Source of the DNA: Clostridiales bacterium
GTDB lineage: Bacteria; Bacillota; Clostridia; Peptostreptococcales; JAAYPU01
Reading direction: 5' to 3'
Length of the DNA stretch: 9,687 bases
NCBI GenBank assembly: GCA_012519645.1
Contig: JAAYPU010000117.1
Location: 1 to 9,687, forward strand
The notes under the pieces are model-generated. The model saw only the letters and a program-made list of their open reading frames with translations, was not told the DNA's origin and searched no databases. The position numbers and the translations under genes are program-made. Shown here one piece after another: positions 5,217 through 9,687 of this stretch. How positions within the stretch are numbered: the stretch's first letter is position 1; every line of letters starts with the position of its first letter.

Positions 5217-6911
5217 ATGAAAACCAAAATCCAGTATTACGAAATAAGACAAATAAACGACATAAAGGAAATGATCAATAGCAGCGCCTCCTTATACGGC
5301 GATAATACTGCTTTCCTTACAAAGAATAAAAAAGGAGGCCCATATAAATCCATAAAATATAAGGAGCTAAAAGAAGATATAGATGCCCTTGGCACCTCAC
5401 TTTTAGACTTAAATCTCGCCGGAAAAAATATAGCTGTTATTGGCGAAAACTGCTACGAATGGATGGTAGCTTACCTTGCTGTTGTCAATGGCGTAGGTGT
5501 TGTCGTGCCTTTAGATAAGGAGCTTCCGGAGGATGAATTGATAAATCTTACGAAACGTGCTGAAGTATCAGCTGTTTTCTATACCGAAAGCTATGCGAAT
5601 ATATTTATAAGTGCGGATATACCTTATAAAATAAATATGAGTATCAATTATAACCCTGATAATGAAATGAGTCAAAATCACCTCATTGAAAAAGGGAAAA
5701 GCCTGATAAAAAGCGGCATAACAACGTATAATGAAATTGTTATCAATCCCGATGAGATGAAAATCATACTTTTCACTTCAGGTACAACCGATATGGCAAA
5801 AGGAGTAATGCTTTGCCATAAAAATATATGTTCAGTGATCATGTCAACCTGCAAAATTGTTCATATCACCGAAAAAGACCGTACATTGTCCATACTTCCT
5901 ATTCATCATACATTTGAAAGTACGTTAGGGATTATGCTTCCTTTATATCGCGGTGCCTCAGTTGCCTTTACTGAAGGTCTTAAATATATATCAAATAATA
6001 TGCTGGAAGCACAACCAACCGTCCTGATTAGTGTTCCTCTCATACTGGAAAATATTTATTGGAAGATTTGGAAGCAAGCCAAAAAAACAGGACAGGATAA
6101 AAAGCTTGGTAAAGCTATACAAATTAATAATAAACTTAAAAAAGCAGGTATTGATTTATCTAAAATACTTTTCAGAAGTATCCATGAAAAATTTGGCGGC
6201 AGGCTTCGTCTGTTAGTGACAGGCGCAGCCTCTATCGACCCTGTAGTGATTCAAGGATTTGAAGACTTAGGAATAAAGGTTACACAAGGTTACGGATTGA
6301 CTGAATGTGCTCCGCTGGTCGCTGGAACGCCTGATACCTTTAGAAAAGTAGGTTCTGTCGGTCCCGCTGTTCCGGGAGTTGAAATAAAATTAATCGATGT
6401 CGATAATGAAGGTATCGGTGAAATTATTTGCAGAGGGCCTAATGTTATGCTTGGTTATTATAAGGACAAAGAAAATACAGATAAGGTTCTGAAAGACGGC
6501 TGGCTGCATACGGGAGACTTAGCATACGTAGACTCTGAAGGATGCTATTTCATTGCCGGCAGAAAGAAAAATGTGATCATAACAAAAAACGGTAAAAATA
6601 TATATCCCGAAGAAGTAGAATTCTATCTCAATAAAAATCAATATATCGAAGAAAGCCTTGTCAGCGGTGTATTGGATTCAATAACCGGTGAAACACGAAT
6701 CATTGCCCAGCTGAGACCTGCTTATGATGCTATATTTGAGGATTTTGGCGAAAACATCGAAGAAAAAGATTTACATGAAATATTAAAAAACATTATTCAT
6801 GAATTAAATGATCGTATGCCAATATATAAGAGAATTCGTGACTTTAGTATTCGTAAAGATGAATTCATAAAAACAACCACCAAGAAAATTAAAAGACATA
6901 TAAATAAATGA
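5217..6911 (+). CDS. AMP-forming long-chain acyl-CoA ligase-like protein
   Basis: A 564-residue member of the ANL adenylate-forming superfamily, most like long-chain fatty acyl-CoA synthetases: it should activate a carboxylic acid with ATP to an acyl-adenylate and then transfer it to CoA. Visible core motifs are the phosphate loop LFTSGTTDMAKG (185-196), QGYGLTE (357-363), HTGDLAYVD (431-439), the hinge region GRKKNVIITKNGKNIYPEEV (448-467) and the C-terminal TTTKKIKR (553-560), where Lys557 aligns with the usual catalytic Lys. No membrane segment is evident and length is normal. AAAGGAAG (5203-5210) lies six bases before the ATG. It stands alone between sppA and a terminator, so the substrate cannot be inferred from operon context, though two thioesterases encoded about 0.9 kb downstream would act in the reverse sense. 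Confidence 0.88.
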   Translation: MKTKIQYYEIRQINDIKEMINSSASLYGDNTAFLTKNKKGGPYKSIKYKELKEDIDALGTSLLDLNLAGKNIAVIGENCYEWMVAYLAVVNGVGVVVPLDKELPEDELINLTKRAEVSAVFYTESYANIFISADIPYKINMSINYNPDNEMSQNHLIEKGKSLIKSGITTYNEIVINPDEMKIILFTSGTTDMAKGVMLCHKNICSVIMSTCKIVHITEKDRTLSILPIHHTFESTLGIMLPLYRGASVAFTEGLKYISNNMLEAQPTVLISVPLILENIYWKIWKQAKKTGQDKKLGKAIQINNKLKKAGIDLSKILFRSIHEKFGGRLRLLVTGAASIDPVVIQGFEDLGIKVTQGYGLTECAPLVAGTPDTFRKVGSVGPAVPGVEIKLIDVDNEGIGEIICRGPNVMLGYYKDKENTDKVLKDGWLHTGDLAYVDSEGCYFIAGRKKNVIITKNGKNIYPEEVEFYLNKNQYIEESLVSGVLDSITGETRIIAQLRPAYDAIFEDFGENIEEKDLHEILKNIIHELNDRMPIYKRIRDFSIRKDEFIKTTTKKIKRHINK

Positions 6912-6946
6912 TGGGATTTCAAATATGAAATTCTATCAAATTAGGC

Positions 6947-6996
6947 ATTAAGAATTAAGAGTTTAGGAGATTTTGCTCACGCAAAATCTTTTTTTT
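6947..6996. repeat. Short repeat element with terminator hairpin
   Basis: Two exact ATTAAGA units (6947-6960) followed by a degenerate third unit, then the hairpin AGATTTTGC/GCAAAATCT. The combination of 7-base tandem units plus a TTTGC-loop-GCAAA hairpin resembles the larger composite element at 2702-2913, so both may be remnants of the same kind of intergenic element. A weak GTACA/TGTAC repeat follows at 6997-7012. The rest of the spacer up to 7149 shows nothing I can define. Confidence 0.4.
6968..6996 (+). terminator. Intrinsic terminator after acyl-CoA ligase gene
   Basis: A 9-bp stem AGATTTTGC (6968-6976) with GCAAAATCT (6981-6989), loop TCAC, followed directly by seven T residues (6990-6996). 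It lies 57 bases past the ligase stop codon and should separate that transcript from the yteA-like gene. Confidence 0.85.
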
Positions 6997-7164
6997 GTAC
7001 AGAAGTTTTGTACTGCTGTAGTAAAGAACACAGCCTGCAACCAGACATTTAGTAAAATAAAATAAATGTTTTGGAAATCTAAGAACGGATAAGAAAGAAT
7101 AAAAGTGGAAAAATAACATCATAAATTTTTTAGAGGAATTTTTCTTTATAAGGAGGTAAATTCA

Positions 7165-7746
7165 TTGGATAAAAAAAAGTTAGAGCATTTTAAAAAATTA
7201 TTATTGCAGGAACGAGAAGAATTAGTAGCAACTGTAGACTTGATGGAAGATGCGGAGCCCAATGATTCATTAGCAGAATATTACAATGAATTATCTTACT
7301 ATGATAATCATCCTTCTGATGTAGGCACTGAAACCTATGAAATGGCAATGAATTTAAATCTAAAGGACAATGAAATTCGTCTTATAAAAGAAGTGGATAA
7401 CGCTTTAAAAAGAATAAAAAATAATCAATATGGCATTTGCGTATCCTGCGGAAAAGAAATTGAAGAAGAAAGGCTGGAAATTCTTCCTACCGCTCTTGAA
7501 TGCATGGACTGCGAAAACAAAAATAACGAAATACCTCTTAAATATAAAACCCACACAAGACCGGTCGAAGAGGAAGTTTTAGGTATGCCATATGGCAGAA
7601 CCTTCAAGGATGCCGATGACTATGCCGGATTTGACGGCGAAGATTCCTGGCAGGCAGTTGCCAGATATAATAAAACAAAGAAAAGTAATAAAGCATTGGA
7701 TTGGTATGATAATAATATGTATGATGAAAATACGTTAGGAAAATAA
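7165..7746 (+). CDS. YteA-family TraR/DksA-type zinc-finger protein
   Basis: A 193-residue protein of the DksA/TraR zinc-finger superfamily, of the YteA type found in spore-forming Firmicutes. Residues about 1-85 contain helical stretches and the conserved DNHPSD (48-53) and GTETYEMA (54-61) region. The C4 zinc finger is C92VSC95 and C113MDC116. DksA relatives bind RNA polymerase through its secondary channel; whether YteA proteins do so is not established, and this one has an extra charged C-terminal tail of about 70 residues. The start is TTG at 7165, with a strong AAGGAGGT (7150-7157) seven bases upstream. It is monocistronic, with a terminator right after the stop codon. No clear promoter is visible upstream. 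Confidence 0.82.
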   Translation: MDKKKLEHFKKLLLQEREELVATVDLMEDAEPNDSLAEYYNELSYYDNHPSDVGTETYEMAMNLNLKDNEIRLIKEVDNALKRIKNNQYGICVSCGKEIEEERLEILPTALECMDCENKNNEIPLKYKTHTRPVEEEVLGMPYGRTFKDADDYAGFDGEDSWQAVARYNKTKKSNKALDWYDNNMYDENTLGK

Positions 7747-7751
7747 AAAAT

Positions 7752-7793
7752 AAGGGAAAATGGGCTGCTTCACATCAAAGCCTATTTTCCCTT
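7752..7793. terminator. Shared bidirectional terminator
   Basis: A 15-bp stem with one G-U pair: AAGGGAAAATGGGCT (7752-7766) with AGCCTATTTTCCCTT (7779-7793), loop of 12. On the minus strand it is followed by an ATTTTTTATTTT run, a strong terminator for the thioesterase pair; on the plus strand a CT-rich run follows, likely ending the yteA-like transcript. The stop codon of the minus-strand gene lies within the stem. Confidence 0.85.
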
Positions 7794-8249
7794 TCTCTTC
7801 AATTTATAGCTTTCGTATCGTTTCTTACCTTCTTCGTAATTTTTTATTTCTTCTTCAGTTTCGATTACTAATTTCGGTACTTCCCGCGGACGACCCATTC
7901 GGTCTAACGCTACCATAGTGAAATAAGCAGTCTTCGCTCTATGCGGCGGCTCGTCCGCTTCCAAATCCTCCACATCAACAGTTACGATAACTTCCATAGA
8001 TGATTTCCCGACAAAAGCAATCGTTCCGGTACAAGTTACCAATGCTCCGACAAAAATTGGAGAATGAAATTTCAATTCATCCACTCTGGCTGTAACAACA
8101 TTGCTTCTCGCATATCGCTGAGCTGTTGCTCCCGCGGTAGAATCCATCATTTTCAAAATTTCTCCAAGATGTACTTTCCCACTGGAATCTGCTTGATATG
8201 GCAGCATTACTTGACTCATAGTAAGCCTGGTTCGTTTATCCTTTTGCAT
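7782..8249 (-). CDS. Hotdog acyl-CoA thioesterase, divergent paralog
   Basis: A 155-residue hotdog-fold protein of the YkhA/BACH-type acyl-CoA thioesterase family, which hydrolyses acyl-CoA to free acid and CoA. The fold core is clear: KVHLGEILKMMDSTA (25-39), SNVVTARVDELKFHSPIFVG (49-68) and PPHRAKTAYFTMVALDRMGR (101-120). It is about three quarters identical, by eye, to the upstream neighbour, with only 18 bases between them. Unlike that copy it has Asp21 in place of Asn, Leu28 in place of the first Gly of the HGGE motif, and a Lys/Arg-rich tail; Asp36 is kept. The changes may alter activity or substrate. The start is placed at ATG 8249, which aligns with the paralog and has GGGAG about 11 bases upstream; an in-frame TTG at 8267 has no ribosome site. 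Confidence 0.82.
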   Translation of the reverse strand: MQKDKRTRLTMSQVMLPYQADSSGKVHLGEILKMMDSTAGATAQRYARSNVVTARVDELKFHSPIFVGALVTCTGTIAFVGKSSMEVIVTVDVEDLEADEPPHRAKTAYFTMVALDRMGRPREVPKLVIETEEEIKNYEEGKKRYESYKLKRKGK

Positions 8250-8267
8250 GAAACATCTATCTCCCAA

Positions 8268-8732
8268 CTATTTTTCTTTTTTCACCTTGCGGCTAAGATA
8301 CCGTTTTTCACCTTCCTCAAATAGTTTTTTCTCATCTTCTGTTTCTATATTTAACTCTGGGACCGACCTAGGCCTTCCCATTCTGTCTAAGGCAACCATT
8401 GTAAAATATGCTGTCAATGCTCTTCTTGGCGGTTCATCAGTCTCAAGGTCTTCAACATCTACCGTTACTATTACTTCCATGGATGATCTGCCGACATATG
8501 CAATAGTCCCGGTGCATGTAACCATTGCTCCTACAAATATCGGTGCATGGAATTCCAATTCATCAACCCTGGCTGTAACAACATTGCTTTTTGAATATTT
8601 CATAGCCGTAGCATATGCGGTTGAATCCATCAGCTTCATGATTTCGCCGCCATGCACATTGCCCGCAACATTCGCCTGATTGGGGAGCATTACCTGACTC
8701 ATAGTAAGTTTTCTTCTATCTGTTTTCTGCAT
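8268..8732 (-). CDS. Hotdog acyl-CoA thioesterase (YkhA-like)
   Basis: A 154-residue hotdog-fold thioesterase. The family motif is intact: NVAGNVHGGEIMKLMDSTAY (21-40), with the conserved Asn21, the Gly pair 28-29 and Asp36, followed by SNVVTARVDELEFHAPIFVG (49-68) and TAYFTMVALDRMGRP (107-121). Proteins of this type usually form oligomers and act on medium- to long-chain acyl-CoA; the exact substrate cannot be read from sequence. GGAAGG (8744-8739) lies six bases before the ATG. It is the first gene of a two-gene unit with its paralog and is separated from the divergent cotJ operon by about 245 bases. Confidence 0.88.
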   Translation of the reverse strand: MQKTDRRKLTMSQVMLPNQANVAGNVHGGEIMKLMDSTAYATAMKYSKSNVVTARVDELEFHAPIFVGAMVTCTGTIAYVGRSSMEVIVTVDVEDLETDEPPRRALTAYFTMVALDRMGRPRSVPELNIETEDEKKLFEEGEKRYLSRKVKKEK

Positions 8733-8978
8733 ATTTTTCCTTCCTTTCTGTATTAAATAATAGTATCTGAGACTTTTTTTCAGAATACCACAGTTCTGTC
8801 AATCTTTCAAATATTAAAGGTCAATCCGTCTGCTATTTACTTTCCAAATAGGGCGAAAAGCTAAAAGTATATTTAATTAATTACCCTAACTTTAACATTT
8901 TAATCTTATTCTAAATATTATGAAGAAGGAAGATTTTTCTCTGAAATTCTTTCGCTAAATATAAGGAGGTTCTTAGAA

Positions 8979-9200
8979 TTGAAATCAAAGGTTATGGCAA
9001 ACTGTGCAACGATCCCCAATATTCCGTTTATGCCGGCCCAGCCAAGGCTTGCACATGCCTATGTACCGTTTCAAGTAAATTATTATACTTTCGAACTTGA
9101 TGAAGGATTTCGCAAAGGTACTATATTCCCCGAACTATACAGTCCTTATAATATACAAGTTCCCCCGAACGAAAGGTTGTGCTGCCGTGAATATAAATGA
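8979..9200 (+). CDS. cotJA: Spore coat-associated protein CotJA
   Basis: A 73-residue protein of the CotJA family, first gene of the cotJ operon, whose products are built into the inner spore coat. The body carries the family features IPNIPFMPAQPRLAHAYVPF (13-32) with many prolines and aromatic residues, then YYTFELDEGFRKGTIFPELY (35-54) and a Cys-Cys near the end. The start is TTG at 8979, with AAGGAGGT (8963-8970) eight bases upstream. In Bacillus subtilis this operon is read by sigma-E; I could not find a convincing sigma-E box upstream here. The gene overlaps cotJB by 14 bases. Confidence 0.9.
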   Translation: MKSKVMANCATIPNIPFMPAQPRLAHAYVPFQVNYYTFELDEGFRKGTIFPELYSPYNIQVPPNERLCCREYK

Positions 9201-9462
9201 AAAAATGCTCTTATATCAAATTATGAAGGTGGAATTTGCCGTCATTGAAACATCCATGTATCTGAATACCCACCCCGATGACATGAGAGCTTTAACACAC
9301 CATAATTTGCTTGCCCAGCAGCTTGCGATGCTGAAAAATCAGTACGAAACTCTATTTGGACCCCTGACTCCCCAATCTCCATCTCAAGGTTGCTGGAGAT
9401 TTGTTAAGAGTCCTTGGCCTTGGGATATAGATATGAGTCATGAATGTGAGGTGGCAAAATAA
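9187..9462 (+). CDS. cotJB: Spore coat protein CotJB
   Basis: A 91-residue CotJB-family spore coat protein. The recognisable core is MKVEFAVIETSMYLNTHPDD (13-32), a helix containing LLAQQLAMLKNQYETLFGPL (39-58), and the closing SPWPWDID (75-82). The start is taken as GTG 9187, with AAAGG (9172-9176) about ten bases upstream and a 14-base overlap with cotJA; ATG 9205 is possible but lacks a ribosome site and would cut the N-terminus. The frame is open further upstream, but that part is antiparallel to nothing known and lies inside cotJA. The stop codon abuts the cotJC ATG, suggesting translational coupling. Confidence 0.88.
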   Translation: MNINEKMLLYQIMKVEFAVIETSMYLNTHPDDMRALTHHNLLAQQLAMLKNQYETLFGPLTPQSPSQGCWRFVKSPWPWDIDMSHECEVAK

Positions 9463-9681
9463 ATGTGGGTTTATGAAAAGAAATTAGAATACCCTGTAAG
9501 CGTTTCCGCACCTAATCCTAAAATGGCAAAAACCATAATAACACAATACGGCGGTCCGGATGGTGAGCTTGCTGCTTCCCTTCGATATCTGACCCAGAGA
9601 TATTCAACACCGTTAAACGAAGCTAAAGCAACCCTCACAGACATCGGCACGGAAGAATTAGTACCACTATGTTATCAGTGA
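9463..9681 (+). CDS. cotJC: CotJC manganese catalase-like coat protein, broken 3' end
   Basis: The N-terminal 72 residues of CotJC, a spore coat protein of the manganese catalase family (about 190 residues when complete). The match is clear through MWVYEKKLEYPV, QYGGPDGELAASLRYLTQRY (28-47) and LTDIGTEEL (58-66). Glu35 and Glu65 fit the dinuclear manganese ligands. The family then continues with a His three residues after the second Glu (EExxH), but here the frame gives VPLCYQ and stops. The last bases, read in another frame, give V-I-A, as expected just after that motif, so an indel near 9661-9677 broke the frame. It lies at the window edge, so a sequencing or assembly error is plausible. 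GAGGTG (9448-9453) precedes the ATG by nine bases. Confidence 0.8.
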   Translation: MWVYEKKLEYPVSVSAPNPKMAKTIITQYGGPDGELAASLRYLTQRYSTPLNEAKATLTDIGTEELVPLCYQ

Positions 9682-9687
9682 TAGCCA

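Noticed and set aside
8248..8679. 143-codon plus-strand open frame opposite the thioesterase gene
   Set aside because: It is the antisense shadow of a well-supported hotdog thioesterase; its Ser-rich composition is typical of such shadows.
8865..8900. Possible sigma-E promoter upstream of cotJA (TATATT near 8868)
   Set aside because: The would-be -10 is a poor match to CATACAAT, so the call would rest on expectation rather than on sequence.

Overview
The window looks like a chromosomal segment of a low-GC, endospore-forming Firmicute, most likely of the class Clostridia. The reasons are AT-rich intergenic DNA, strong AAGGAGG-type ribosome binding sites, frequent GTG and TTG starts (shikimate kinase-like, sppA, yteA-like, cotJA and cotJB all lack ATG), and the sporulation genes cotJABC and a YteA-type zinc-finger gene. 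I cannot name a species.

Layout. At the left edge, minus-strand genes encode the start of an unknown membrane protein (1-72) and a small ACT-domain protein (142-510). A plus-strand gene (758-1609) encodes a secreted coiled-coil/stalk-domain protein. It converges on a membrane polyferredoxin gene (1677-2687, minus) at a shared hairpin. Upstream of that lies a roughly 210-bp composite repeat (about 2702-2913), which runs into the 3' end of a shikimate kinase-like gene (2902-3405, minus).

The gene-free stretch 3406-4071 is the most striking part. It holds three tandem, diverged copies of a short two-hairpin RNA (about 68-76 nt). Each copy ends in an intrinsic terminator. Each is preceded at identical spacing by TG(T/A)ATA-N17-AATAATA, which resembles a forespore (sigma-G-type) promoter. 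I do not recognise the RNA family.

Beyond it, sppA (minus) and a long-chain acyl-CoA ligase-like gene (plus) diverge from good sigma-A-like promoters. After a terminator embedded in a second small repeat element comes the yteA-like gene. This converges, again through a shared hairpin, on two tandem hotdog thioesterase paralogs (minus), one of which has altered active-site positions. The window ends in a cotJA-cotJB-cotJC operon. The cotJC frame breaks at its metal-binding EExxH motif only a few bases from the window edge, so it may be a sequence-end artefact.

The genes do not form one pathway. The shared theme is sporulation (yteA-like, cotJABC and possibly the three RNAs) mixed with membrane and lipid functions (SppA, acyl-CoA ligase, thioesterases).
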